From Mesorhizobium sp. (lineage in GTDB: Bacteria > Pseudomonadota > Alphaproteobacteria > Rhizobiales > Rhizobiaceae), in the NCBI GenBank assembly GCA_004017535.1, contig SAJS01000011.1, positions 1 to 64,000 on the forward strand: a DNA stretch of 64,000 nucleotides. The letters run 5' to 3'. Position 1 is the first letter of the stretch; the number at the start of each line of letters is the position of its first letter. A model generated the notes under the pieces. That model had not been told where the DNA came from. It saw nothing but the letters and a program-made list of their open reading frames with translations, and did not search any database. The translations under genes were made by a program, and so were the position numbers. Shown here one piece after another: positions 17,511-25,585 of the stretch.

Positions 17511-17804
17511 TCAGCCGAAATAGCGGTTCATCCGCTTGGCCAGCTCGATATCCAGCGCCGTCACGCCGCCGGCGTCATGCGTGTTCAGCGTCACGTCGAC
17601 GGTCTTGTAGACATTGGACCAATCCGGGTGATGGTCCATCTTCTCGGCCGCCAGTGCCACGCGGGTCATGAAGGCGAAGGCCTCGGAGAAATTCTTGAAC
17701 ACGAAGCTGCGTTTGATCGAGGCGCCGTCGGCGGCGAGCGACCAGCCGTCGAGCTCGGCCAGAGCGGCGGCGATCGCGTCCTTGCTTAGTTTTTCTCTCG
17801 TCAT
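17511..17804 (-). CDS. phhB: 4a-hydroxytetrahydrobiopterin dehydratase
   Basis: A 97-residue pterin-4a-carbinolamine dehydratase, which regenerates the pterin cofactor after phenylalanine hydroxylation. The active-site run M-D-H-H-P-D-W and then [14 protein letters not shown] is diagnostic. Length is normal. A longer in-frame ORF to 18107 overlaps the phosphatase gene antisense and is not used; the ATG of MTREKL begins the family alignment. No hydroxylase gene lies nearby. Confidence 0.93.
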   Translation of the reverse strand: MTREKLSKDAIAAALAELDGWSLAADGASIKRSFVFKNFSEAFAFMTRVALAAEKMDHHPDWSNVYKTVDVTLNTHDAGGVTALDIELAKRMNRYFG

Positions 17805-17907
17805 GGTGATTTCCCGTGCTATCTCGAATTTGACCCCAGCATAATGCAAGTCGCCCAAAGCTGCTTTGCGGTTTTGGGGTTCCAAATGCACAAACAGCGC
17901 ATATCGA

Positions 17908-18422
17908 ATGAGCGTAAGGCCCATAAATTCCGTTCTGTTCGTCTGCCTCGGCAATATCTGCCGTTCGCCGCTGGCCGAGGGCGTGTTTTGCACCGTCTTG
18001 CCGAGCGTGGCCGGGGCCACGAAATGCTGCTCGATTCGGCCGGGACCGGCGGTTGGCACGCCGGCCAGGAGCCGGACCGGCGCTCGACCGCGGTGGCCGC
18101 GAAGCATGGCGTCGACATTTCAGGGCAGAGGGCGCGCAAGGTGCTGCCGGGGGATTTTTCGCGCTTCGACCTGATCCTCGGGATGGACCGGGCGAACGTG
18201 CGCGACCTCAAGGCGCTGGCGCCGCAGGCCGCGCGAGATCGCGTCCATCTCTATCTGGACTTTGCCATGGGAAGGGCCGCGGACGTGCCGGATCCCTATT
18301 ATGACGGCGCCGAGGCCTTCGCCTCGGTCTACCGCATGATCCGCGAGGCGTCGGAGGCGCTGGCGAAGCGGCTCGAGGCGAGCGTTTCGCCGACCAGCGG
18401 CCAGGCTTCCTCGACGATATAA
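17908..18422 (+). pseudogene. Low-molecular-weight protein tyrosine phosphatase, frameshifted
   Basis: Starting at ATG 17908 the protein reads [21 protein letters not shown], the complete catalytic P-loop (CxxxxxR). After E-G-V-F-C-T-V the frame is lost near 17996. The rest of the enzyme continues one base earlier, with [16 protein letters not shown] and the acid motif D-P-Y-Y-D-G near the end. One missing base (GTCTTG for GTC-NTT-G) explains everything. All other motifs are intact, so this is either a very recent mutation or a sequence error. The 3' end overlaps thpR by about 90 bases. Confidence 0.85.
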
Positions 18423-18922
18423 GGGCCGCCGCCGACCGAATCGCGCGACGACATCAGCACGAAGCGGCCGACACGGAAGGGCAACGCGGCGAAATTGCCG
18501 CGCGCAGAAAGATATTGCGCAACATCGAGCGGGCTTGCGTTGCGCAGGCGCGCCAGCGTCACATGCGGCGAGAATTTGCGCGGGTCGGCCGGCAGGCCGA
18601 GCCGCTGGCAGATGCGGTCGATTTCCCCCTGCAGCGCCGTCAGGTCCGGCGAGGCGGACACGCCGGCCCATACCGCATGTGGCTTCTTGCCGCCGAAGGC
18701 GCCGACGCCCGAGAGCGTCATCTGGAAAGACGGGCGGTGAACCCTGTCGAGGGCATTGGCGATCTCGTCGGCGACATGGCCTTCGACATCGCCGATGAAG
18801 CGCAGCGTCAGATGGTAGTTTTCGACATCGATCCAGCGCGCCCCGGGCAGCCCGCCCCGGAGCAAGGATAAGGAGAGAGCGGCATCACGCGGAATTTCGA
18901 GGGCGGTGAAAAGACGTGGCAT
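18329..18922 (-). CDS. thpR: RNA 2',3'-cyclic phosphodiesterase (2'-5' RNA ligase family)
   Basis: A 197-residue 2H phosphoesterase. Both HxTx motifs are present: H-L-T-L-R-F-I-G (about 42) and H-V-T-L-A-R (about 128), within the usual two-lobe layout starting M-P-R-L-F-T-A-L. Such enzymes open 2',3'-cyclic phosphates and can ligate tRNA halves in vitro. It is convergent with the phosphatase gene, sharing about 90 bases at the 3' end. Confidence 0.9.
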   Translation of the reverse strand: MPRLFTALEIPRDAALSLSLLRGGLPGARWIDVENYHLTLRFIGDVEGHVADEIANALDRVHRPSFQMTLSGVGAFGGKKPHAVWAGVSASPDLTALQGEIDRICQRLGLPADPRKFSPHVTLARLRNASPLDVAQYLSARGNFAALPFRVGRFVLMSSRDSVGGGPYIVEEAWPLVGETLASSRFASASDASRIMR

Positions 18923-19040
18923 GTGAAGCCTCCTGTCCTCGAATCGAAACTCTCGGCCCTAGCGAATCATCGATATCAGCGCGGGGCAAGCGGTTTGTTA
19001 TCCACAAGGTTTCCCCGGCGGAAAGCGTGACTTTTCGGTC

Positions 19041-19703
19041 TCATGACGCACCGCCATTCGCGGCGATGGCCTTCTCGACCATGGGGAGGATGCGCTCGAC
19101 CATGATGTCGATCCCCTTGGGATTGGGATGCAGGCCGTCTTCCAGCTGCAGGTCGGCGTGGCCGGCGACGCCGTCGAGGAAGAACGGATAGAGCGGAACG
19201 CCGTATCTTCCGGCGAGCCGCGGATAGATTGCGTCGAAGGCCTTCTGGTAGTCGGCGCCGAGATTGGGCGCGGCGCGCATGCCGGCGAGCAGCACCGGAA
19301 TGTTGCGCTGCTTCAGCTTGCCCAGCATGGCGTCGAGGTTCTTTTCGGCGATGTCGGGCGAGACGCCGCGCAGCATGTCGTTGGCGCCGAGCTCGAGGAT
19401 CACCAGCCTTGTGCCGTCCGGCACCGACCAGTCGAGCCTCGCCAGCCCGCCGCTCGAGGTGTCGCCGGAGACACCGGCATTGGCCACGGTGACGTCGAGG
19501 CCCTTCGCCTTCAAGGCTGCCTGCAGCCTGTCGGTGAAACCCTGGCCAGGAGCGAGACTGTAGCCCGCCATCAGACTGTCGCCGAAGCCGACGATGGTGA
19601 AGGTGGCGGCGCGCGCCGACGAAATGGCGCCGCAAAGGCCAAGGAAAAAGATGAGGGCTGCGAAAACGACGGGGGCTGCGGCAAAACGATGTTTGAATGC
19701 CAT
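19041..19703 (-). CDS. TesA-like arylesterase (GDSL/SGNH hydrolase), exported
   Basis: A 220-residue periplasmic SGNH hydrolase. After a signal peptide (residues 1-31) come block I F-G-D-S-L with the nucleophile Ser, block III G-A-N-D-M-L, and block V D-G-L-H-P-N with the catalytic Asp and His. This is the multifunctional esterase/thioesterase I family. It is divergent from the ATPase-permease pair with only 82 bases between, the conserved TesA-YbbA-YbbP neighbourhood. The start at MAFKHR opens the signal peptide; the longer frame runs antisense into the ATPase gene. Confidence 0.92.
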   Translation of the reverse strand: MAFKHRFAAAPVVFAALIFFLGLCGAISSARAATFTIVGFGDSLMAGYSLAPGQGFTDRLQAALKAKGLDVTVANAGVSGDTSSGGLARLDWSVPDGTRLVILELGANDMLRGVSPDIAEKNLDAMLGKLKQRNIPVLLAGMRAAPNLGADYQKAFDAIYPRLAGRYGVPLYPFFLDGVAGHADLQLEDGLHPNPKGIDIMVERILPMVEKAIAANGGAS

Positions 19704-19785
19704 GCGGCGAGCCCCATATGACCGAAACAACCCAAGTAAGGAGACACGGGCCGTCTCCTTTTTCCACATATAGGGCGCTTTTATT

Positions 19786-20481
19786 GTGACAGAAGCCGTC
19801 ATCGCGTTGAGGGACGTATCGCTGACGCTCGGCGAGGGCGCGTCCTCCGTCCATGTGCTGAAGGGCGTGAGCCTCGACGTGGCGGCCGGGCAAGCCACCG
19901 GCATTGTCGGCCCATCGGGCTCGGGCAAGTCGACGCTGCTCATGGTTCTGGCCGGGCTAGAACGGGTCGATTCCGGCACGGTCCAGATCGCCGGCGAGCT
20001 GATCAACGGCAAAAGCGAAGATCAGATTGCTTCGTTTCGAGGGCGAAACATTGGCATCGTATTCCAGTCCTTCCACCTCATTCCCAACATGACGGCGCTG
20101 GAGAATGTCGCGGTTCCGCTCGAGCTTGCCGGCCATGCCGATCCGTTCGAGGTGGCCGCGCGCGAACTCGCGGCGGTCGGGCTGAGCGATCGCGTGACGC
20201 ATTATCCGGGCGAGCTTTCCGGCGGCGAACAGCAGCGCGTGGCGATCGCCCGGGCGCTGGCGCCCTCGCCGCGCCTCCTCATCGCCGACGAGCCGACCGG
20301 CAATCTCGACCAGGCGACGGGAAAGCAGATCGCCGATCTTCTGTTCGCCAAGGCGGCGGAACGCGGCATGACGCTGGTGCTGGTCACGCATGATCCGACG
20401 CTCGCCGCGCGCTGCGCGCGCCAGGTCTCGATGCGCTCAGGGCGGATCGAGGACGCTGCTCAGCTTAAAGTGACGGCATAA
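19786..20481 (+). CDS. ABC transporter ATP-binding protein (LolD/YbbA type)
   Basis: A 231-residue ATPase with Walker A G-P-S-G-S-G-K-S-T, signature L-S-G-G-E-Q-Q-R-V and Walker B L-L-I-A-D-E-P-T-G-N-L-D. The family (LolD, MacB, YbbA) works with FtsX-type permeases in moving lipids, lipoproteins or drugs out of the inner membrane. It starts with GTG at 19786. The permease begins four bases after its stop, so the two surely act together. The cargo is unknown. Confidence 0.93.
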   Translation: MTEAVIALRDVSLTLGEGASSVHVLKGVSLDVAAGQATGIVGPSGSGKSTLLMVLAGLERVDSGTVQIAGELINGKSEDQIASFRGRNIGIVFQSFHLIPNMTALENVAVPLELAGHADPFEVAARELAAVGLSDRVTHYPGELSGGEQQRVAIARALAPSPRLLIADEPTGNLDQATGKQIADLLFAKAAERGMTLVLVTHDPTLAARCARQVSMRSGRIEDAAQLKVTA

Positions 20482-20485
20482 TCGC

Positions 20486-23041
20486 ATGGCGGAGGCCTGG
20501 CTCCGGACACTGAAGCTCGCCATCCGCTTCTCGCTGCGCGAGATGCGGGGCGGCCTGTCCGGCTTCATGATCTTTCTTGCCTGCATCGCGCTGGGCGTCG
20601 CGGCGATCGGCGGCGTCAATTCGGTGGCACAGGCGATCAGTGCCGGCGTCGCTAACCAGGGCCAGACGCTGCTCGGCGGCGATCTGCGCTTTCAGGTCAA
20701 CCAGCGCAGCGCTTCGGATGCCGAGCTTGGCTTCATCAGGAGCCTCGGCACGGTGTCGCTCAATTCCGGTATGCGCTCGATGGCGCGGCTGGAAGACGGC
20801 TCCGACCAGGCGCTGGTCGAGGCCAAGGCCGTCGACGACGCCTATCCGCCCTTTGGCGCGCTGAAAACCGATCCGGCGCTGCCGAGGGACCAATTGTTCG
20901 GCGAAAGGTCCGGCGTGTTCGGCGCCGCGGCGCCCGACCTGTTGTTCGAGCGGCTCAATCTTCACGTCGGTGACAGGCTGAAGCTCGGCAGCGCCGTTTT
21001 CGAGATGCGGGCGAGGCTGGTCAGCGAGCCGGACGCGGTGTCGGACGGTTTCGGCTTCGCGCCGCGGCTGATGATCTCCAGCCAGGGCCTCGCCGCATCC
21101 GGTCTGGTGCAGCCGGGCAGCCTGGTAGAGAACGCCTATAAGGTGCGGCTGCCGGAGGGGACTTCCGAGGCGCGGATCAAGGAAATCCAGGCGCAAGCCG
21201 CGAAGGATTTCCCGCAGGCCGGCTGGTCGATCCGCACGCGCAGCAACGCCGCGCCGGCGCTGTCCGCCAACATCGAGCGCTTCTCGCAATTCCTCACTCT
21301 GGTCGGCCTGACGGCGCTGGTGGTCGGCGGCGTCGGCGTGGCGAATGCCGTGCGCGCCTATCTCGACGGCAAGCGCGGCGTCATCGCCACCTTCAAGAGC
21401 CTTGGCGCCTCGGGCGGCTTCGTCTTTATCGTCTATCTCGTGCAGATCCTTTTGATCGCAGGCCTCGGCATTGTGCTCGGGCTGATCTTCGGCGCCGCAA
21501 TGCCGTTCGTGGCGAGCACGCTCCTGCAATCGGTCATCCCGGTGCCGGCGCAAGGCGGCTTCTATCCTGGCGCGCTTGCCATGGCGGCGCTGTTCGGCCT
21601 GCTGGTGACGCTGGCCTTCGCGCTCCTGCCGCTCGGCCGCGCCCGCGACGTGCCGGCGACGGCGCTGTTCCGCGAGATGGGGTTCGAGAGCCGCGGCATG
21701 CCGCGCCTGCCCTATACGGGTGCGGCGCTGGCGATCGTCGTCGCGCTGGCGGCGCTGGCGATCCTTTCGGCCAACGACTACCGCATCGCCTCGATCTTCG
21801 TCGGTGCCACGGTCTTTGCCTTCCTGGTGCTGCGCCTGGTGGCGGTGCTGGTGCAGTGGGCGGCCAGGAAGAGCCCGCGCGTGCGCTCGGTCTCATTGAG
21901 GTTGGCGCTCGGCAATATCCACCGTCCGGGCGCGCTGACGCCTTCGGTGGTGCTGTCGCTCGGCCTCGGGCTGACGCTGCTGGTGACGCTGGCGCTGATC
22001 GACGGGAATCTCAGGCGGCAAATCTCCGGCAGCCTGCCGGAGCGGGCGCCGAACTTCTTCTTCGTCGACATCCAGAGCAGCGACGTCGATGCCTTCGCCA
22101 GCCTTGTCGGCAAGGAGTCGCCGCGGGGAACGTTGGTCAAGGTGCCGATGCTGCGCGGCCGCATCATGGCGCTCAACGGCATCGACGTCGACAAGGTGAA
22201 GATCCCGGCCGACGGCGCCTGGGTGCTGCGCGGCGACCGTGGCCTGACTTACGACGCCAGGCAGCCGGAGAACGCGACGCTGACCGAAGGTACCTGGTGG
22301 CCGCAGGATTATTCCGGCGAGCCGCTGGTGTCGTTCTCGGCCGAGGAGGGCAAGGCGGTCGGGCTGAAGCTCGGTGACAGCGTCACTGTCAATGTGCTGG
22401 GGCGCAACGTGACGGCGAAGATCGCCAATTTCCGGCAGGTGCAGTGGGAGACGATGGGCATCAACTTCGTCATGGTGTTCTCGCCCAACGCCTTTGCCGG
22501 GGCGCCGCATGGCTGGCTGGCGACGCTGACCGACAAACAAGCCTCCACGGCCGACGACGCAAGGCTGCTCAACGCTGTCACCCGCGCCTTCCCGGCGGTG
22601 ACGACGGTGCGCGTCAAGGACGCGCTCGACATCGTCAACCGGCTGGTCGCGCAACTGGGGACGGCGATCCGCGCCGCTGCCGGCGTCGCGCTGATCGCCT
22701 CGGTGCTGGTGCTTTCCGGGGCGCTTGCCGCCGGCAACCGGGCGCGCATCCACGACGCCGTGGTGCTGAAGACGCTTGGCGCCACGCGGCTGACGCTGAT
22801 TGCCGCCTTCTCGCTGGAATATGTGCTGATCGGCCTTGCGACGGCGCTGTTCGCGCTGGCCGCCGGCGGCATCGCCGCCTGGTTCGTGGTCGCGCATATC
22901 ATGACGCTGCCGTCGCATTTCATGCCGGAGGTGGCGGTGGCGACGATCCTGGTTTCGCTGACGGTCACCGTCGGCATCGGCCTTGCCGGCACCTGGCGGG
23001 TGCTCGGGCACAAGGCGGCACCGGTGCTGCGCAACCTCTGA
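20486..23041 (+). CDS. FtsX-like ABC transporter permease (YbbP type)
   Basis: An 851-residue permease. A first helix (about 25-45) is followed by a large periplasmic MacB-like domain (about 50-245), three helices (about 265-400), two more near 410-450, a second periplasmic part (about 510-720) and a final FtsX module of three helices ending near residue 845. This is the duplicated FtsX layout of the YbbP family. Partner ATPase immediately upstream; the esterase gene is divergent. Length agrees with the family. Confidence 0.92.
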   Translation: MAEAWLRTLKLAIRFSLREMRGGLSGFMIFLACIALGVAAIGGVNSVAQAISAGVANQGQTLLGGDLRFQVNQRSASDAELGFIRSLGTVSLNSGMRSMARLEDGSDQALVEAKAVDDAYPPFGALKTDPALPRDQLFGERSGVFGAAAPDLLFERLNLHVGDRLKLGSAVFEMRARLVSEPDAVSDGFGFAPRLMISSQGLAASGLVQPGSLVENAYKVRLPEGTSEARIKEIQAQAAKDFPQAGWSIRTRSNAAPALSANIERFSQFLTLVGLTALVVGGVGVANAVRAYLDGKRGVIATFKSLGASGGFVFIVYLVQILLIAGLGIVLGLIFGAAMPFVASTLLQSVIPVPAQGGFYPGALAMAALFGLLVTLAFALLPLGRARDVPATALFREMGFESRGMPRLPYTGAALAIVVALAALAILSANDYRIASIFVGATVFAFLVLRLVAVLVQWAARKSPRVRSVSLRLALGNIHRPGALTPSVVLSLGLGLTLLVTLALIDGNLRRQISGSLPERAPNFFFVDIQSSDVDAFASLVGKESPRGTLVKVPMLRGRIMALNGIDVDKVKIPADGAWVLRGDRGLTYDARQPENATLTEGTWWPQDYSGEPLVSFSAEEGKAVGLKLGDSVTVNVLGRNVTAKIANFRQVQWETMGINFVMVFSPNAFAGAPHGWLATLTDKQASTADDARLLNAVTRAFPAVTTVRVKDALDIVNRLVAQLGTAIRAAAGVALIASVLVLSGALAAGNRARIHDAVVLKTLGATRLTLIAAFSLEYVLIGLATALFALAAGGIAAWFVVAHIMTLPSHFMPEVAVATILVSLTVTVGIGLAGTWRVLGHKAAPVLRNL

Positions 23042-23152
23042 CCGAGCGCGGCTCCAAGTCCCGGCCCGATTAAATCTTTGTAAGAATGCCCGGCGGAAGG
23101 CCCAAAAACCCGTCTTTCCCACTCTCACAAAGCGTTACGACCCGTTACCGTC

Positions 23153-23181
23153 TTGTTCTTGACGTCAAGAACCATCATATT
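23153..23181 (+). promoter_or_regulatory. Promoter with a perfect 18-bp palindrome upstream of the Bax-inhibitor-1 gene
   Basis: TTGTTC (23153-23158) and CATATT (23176-23181) are 17 bases apart, a plausible sigma-70 promoter. The perfect palindrome GTTCTTGACGTCAAGAAC (23155-23172) covers the -35 box and most of the spacer, where a dimeric repressor would sit. No regulator gene lies next to it. Confidence 0.45.
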
Positions 23182-23281
23182 TCGCAACAGGCATGCTGGA
23201 GCCCCGCCAGCGGCGCCTGGTCCAGGGATCAATCCAAGCGGACCTGTCACCGGACGGGGCAGAAGCAACAGAGGATTTCCA

Positions 23282-24022
23282 ATGGCTGATCCCATTCGCA
23301 ACTACCAGACGGGCGCCGCCTCCGGCGCGCGCGTCGATATCGATCAGGGCCTGCGCGCCTATATGATCAAAGTCTACAACCTCATGGGGCTTGGCCTGCT
23401 CATTACCGGCCTTGCCGCCTGGGGCGCCTTCCACCTCGCCGTGACCGGCGACGGCCAGCTGACCGGTTTCGGCCAGCTCATCTATGCCAGCGCCTTCCGC
23501 TGGGTCGTCATCCTGGCGCCACTCGCCGCCGTGATGTTCCTGTCGTTCCGCATCCAGTCGATGAGCGTGGCGGCGGCGCAGACCACATTCTGGGTCTATG
23601 CCGGCCTTGTCGGCCTGTCGCTGTCGACGATCTTCCTCGTCTACACCGGCACCAGCATCACCCAGACCTTCTTCGCCACGGCCGCGGCCTTCGGCGGTCT
23701 GTCGCTCTACGGCTACACGACCAGGCGCGACCTGTCGGCGTTCGGCTCGTTCCTGATCATGGGCGTGATCGGCCTGCTGATCGCGATGCTGATCAACATC
23801 TTCCTGCAGTCGTCGGCGCTCGCCTTCGCCATCTCGGCGATCGGCGTGCTGGTCTTCGCCGGCCTCACCGCCTACGACACGCAGAAGATCAAGGAGATGT
23901 ATTTCGAGGGTGACGTCGCCGACGTCGCCGGCCGCAAGGCGATCATGGGCGCCCTGCAGCTCTATCTCGACTTCATCAACCTGTTCATGTTCCTGCTGCA
24001 GTTCATGGGCGACCGCCGCTAA
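23282..24022 (+). CDS. Bax inhibitor-1/YccA family membrane protein
   Basis: A 246-residue inner-membrane protein with seven hydrophobic helices. Family marks are the N-terminal D-Q-G-L-R-A-Y-M-I-K-V-Y-N-L-M-G-L-G-L segment and, near helix 6-7, G-L-T-A-Y-D-T-Q-K-I-K and the last helix with L-Y-L-D-F-I-N-L-F. Bacterial members include YccA, a modulator of FtsH, and calcium-leak channels; which role applies here is unknown. The ATG of MADPIR was chosen; the frame extends upstream through promoter sequence. A strong terminator follows. Confidence 0.93.
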   Translation: MADPIRNYQTGAASGARVDIDQGLRAYMIKVYNLMGLGLLITGLAAWGAFHLAVTGDGQLTGFGQLIYASAFRWVVILAPLAAVMFLSFRIQSMSVAAAQTTFWVYAGLVGLSLSTIFLVYTGTSITQTFFATAAAFGGLSLYGYTTRRDLSAFGSFLIMGVIGLLIAMLINIFLQSSALAFAISAIGVLVFAGLTAYDTQKIKEMYFEGDVADVAGRKAIMGALQLYLDFINLFMFLLQFMGDRR

Positions 24023-24057
24023 GGGCGTTACCCGCTCTCACTGGACCATCGAGTTGC

Positions 24058-24097
24058 GAAAGGGCGGCCCAACGGCCGCCCTTTCCTTTTTTGCATG
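24058..24097 (+). terminator. Terminator of the Bax-inhibitor-1 gene
   Basis: Arms GAAAGGGCGGCC / GGCCGCCCTTTC with a four-base loop, followed by CTTTTTT, start 36 bases after the stop. Confidence 0.92.
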
Positions 24098-24138
24098 CCT
24101 TTGCTGTTATCGAGGCAAGAAATCAAACTGCATAGATT

Positions 24139-24711
24139 ATGAGCAATATTGAGATCAGGGCTGCGACGGCGGCCGACCTTGACCGGATCACTGAAATTTA
24201 CGCCGATGCGGTCGTCCACGGCACGGCGAGCTATGAGCTGGAGCCGCCCACCCGCGCTGAAATGGGCAACCGATTCGACACTCTGGCGGCGGGCGGCTTC
24301 CCCTATCTGGTGGCGGAAAAGGGCGGCACCGTGCTCGGCTACGCCTATGCCGGACCGTTCCGGCCGCGCCCCGCCTACCGATTCGTCATCGAGGATTCGG
24401 TCTATGTCGCGCCCGAGGCCAAGGGGCAGGGCGTGGGCTCGCTGCTGATGCGGGCGCTGATCGAAACGGCGCGCGCGGCGGGCTTCCGCCAGATCATCGC
24501 CGTGATCGGCGACGGTCACGCCGACAGCGCCTCGGTGCGGCTGCACGAGAAGCTCGGCTTCCGCCATTCCGGGCGGTTGGAGGGATCAGGTTACAAGCAC
24601 GGGCGCTGGCTGGACACGGTGTTCATGCAGCTGTCACTGAATGGCGGCGCAGAGCTGCCGCCGGATCCTGATTCGCTGCCGGAGCGGAGGTTCCGTGGGG
24701 CGGGGAACTGA
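24139..24711 (+). CDS. GNAT family N-acetyltransferase (phosphinothricin acetyltransferase-like)
   Basis: A 190-residue acetyltransferase. The acetyl-CoA loop appears as V-A-P-E-A-K-G-Q-G-V-G-S-L-L (Q/RxxGxG/A, about 95-108). The N-terminus I-R-A-A-T-A-A-D-L-D-R-I-T-E-I-Y and the motif Y-E-L-E-P-P-T match the PAT/MnaT subgroup, which acetylates amino groups of amino acid analogues such as methionine sulfoximine. The true substrate cannot be read from sequence. Its stop codon is inside the left arm of a tandem-repeat hairpin. Confidence 0.88.
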   Translation: MSNIEIRAATAADLDRITEIYADAVVHGTASYELEPPTRAEMGNRFDTLAAGGFPYLVAEKGGTVLGYAYAGPFRPRPAYRFVIEDSVYVAPEAKGQGVGSLLMRALIETARAAGFRQIIAVIGDGHADSASVRLHEKLGFRHSGRLEGSGYKHGRWLDTVFMQLSLNGGAELPPDPDSLPERRFRGAGN

Positions 24712-24804
24712 GGAAGTGGAGAACTGAGGAACTGAAGAAAGACAAAGGGCGCGCCAAGCGCCCTTTTTCCTCAGTTCTTCAGTTCTTCAATTCTCCAGTT
24801 CCTC
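24703..24804. repeat. Inverted pair of short tandem repeats (GGAACTGA type) enclosing a terminator
   Basis: The left arm repeats variants of GAACTGAGG four times (24703-24739) and the right arm repeats the complement, TCAGTTCTTC-like, four times (24769-24804). Between them is the hairpin AAAGGGCGC / GCGCCCTTT (24744-24766). The structure lies between two convergent genes and includes the stop of the acetyltransferase gene. Similar architecture with other units is at 27004-27126 and 49820-49914. Confidence 0.8.
24744..24770. terminator. Bidirectional terminator between convergent genes
   Basis: Arms AAAGGGCGC / GCGCCCTTT with a five-base loop are followed by TT on the plus strand, and on the minus strand by TTTGTC. 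It sits inside the larger tandem-repeat hairpin. Confidence 0.75.
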
Positions 24805-24805
24805 T

Positions 24806-25192
24806 TCAGGCCTCGACGACCTTCAGCTTCGCATCGAAGACGCCAAGCACGCGGCCGAGTTCCTGGCCGCGCTTGAGGATGCGGCCGCCCGCCGCGATGA
24901 CGGCGAAGGCGCCCTGCCGGCGTGCCAGCTTGGGGTCCTTGACGATCTGGAACAACGGCACTTCGCTGGCCCGGCGGAAGACGGAAAAGACAGCGCGATC
25001 AGTGAGATGGTCGATGGCATAGTCGCGCCATTCATTGGCCGCCACCATGCGTCCGTAGAGCCTCAGGATCTGGTCGAGCTCGCGCCGGTCGAATCGCACC
25101 GGCTGGTCGAGGCGAGCGCTGCGCGCCTCGTGCAACGGGATCAATATTCCGGATGCTTCCCCATCCTCCGTCCCGCCGCTGTGATCGGTCAT
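24806..25192 (-). CDS. DUF2794 domain-containing protein
   Basis: A 128-residue soluble protein matching the alphaproteobacterial DUF2794 family, with V-R-F-D-R-R-E-L-D-Q-I-L-R-L-Y-G-R-M-V (about 32-50), E-W-R-D-Y-A-I-D and V-F-S-V-F-R-R-A-S-E-V-P-L-F. Function unknown. The ATG at 25192 is used because GAAGGATCGAGGC precedes it and homology begins soon after. The frame runs 63 codons further upstream without family support. Confidence 0.85.
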   Translation of the reverse strand: MTDHSGGTEDGEASGILIPLHEARSARLDQPVRFDRRELDQILRLYGRMVAANEWRDYAIDHLTDRAVFSVFRRASEVPLFQIVKDPKLARRQGAFAVIAAGGRILKRGQELGRVLGVFDAKLKVVEA

Positions 25193-25390
25193 GCCTCGAT
25201 CCTTCGATTGAATCATGCGCCGGCCAAGGTTCGCGCTTTCAGGTTGAAATTGCAAGGGCCGGGCAGGCATGCGCAGGGTCGCGCGCTTTCCCAAACGTCC
25301 AGTCACGTTTGCGAAACACATGTTGGAATTGGTGATACTCTGCCACATTCTTGCCACAAATAATCCGCGCTCATGCCCCAATCTCCGACG

Positions 25391-25567
25391 AGTTTACCGG
25401 CGTTGCCTGAGACGGTTCGGTCCGGCACCGGCTCGTAAACCCCAAGCCCCCCGCCCACGGGTCAGCGTCGGATCGAACCAACCTCGGTTTTTCCTTGGAA
25501 AAATCAGGTGCGACGATCCCAAAACCTGAATGACCGGCGTCAGAAGCAAGCTGACGCCGGTTTTTTG
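25391..25567 (+). ncRNA. Candidate structured small RNA ending at a strong terminator
   Basis: No plus-strand gene precedes the terminator at 25533-25567, yet the ~140 bases before it fold well. CGTTGCCTGA (25401-25410) pairs with TCAG and GCGACG (25504-25515). GGTTCGGTCC (25414-25423) pairs with GGATCGAACC (25470-25479) in ten consecutive pairs. TTTTTCC / GGAAAAA (25488-25503) forms a hairpin beside it, and GTTT (25392) can pair with AAAC (25522). A long rod with a side hairpin on the 3' strand recalls 6S RNA, but the 5' bubble of 6S is not evident. The 5' end and promoter were not identified. The rest of the gap 25193-25390 holds nothing recognisable. Confidence 0.5.
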
Positions 25568-25572
25568 TTTTT
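25533..25572 (+). terminator. Orphan Rho-independent terminator
   Basis: Perfect 11-bp arms ACCGGCGTCAG / CTGACGCCGGT with a seven-base loop are followed by T6-G-T5. Neighbouring coding genes are both on the minus strand, so it must serve another plus-strand transcript. Confidence 0.88.
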
Positions 25573-25585
25573 CCGGCGCGGCTTT

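Noticed and set aside
25372-25437. A 21-codon open frame at the 5' end of the candidate RNA
   Set aside because: No Shine-Dalgarno sequence and no regulatory-peptide features; it is more likely chance within a structured RNA.
25470-25479. GGTTCGATCC on the minus strand, resembling a tRNA T-arm
   Set aside because: No acceptor stem, D-arm or anticodon arm can be built around it. The bases pair better within the candidate plus-strand RNA.
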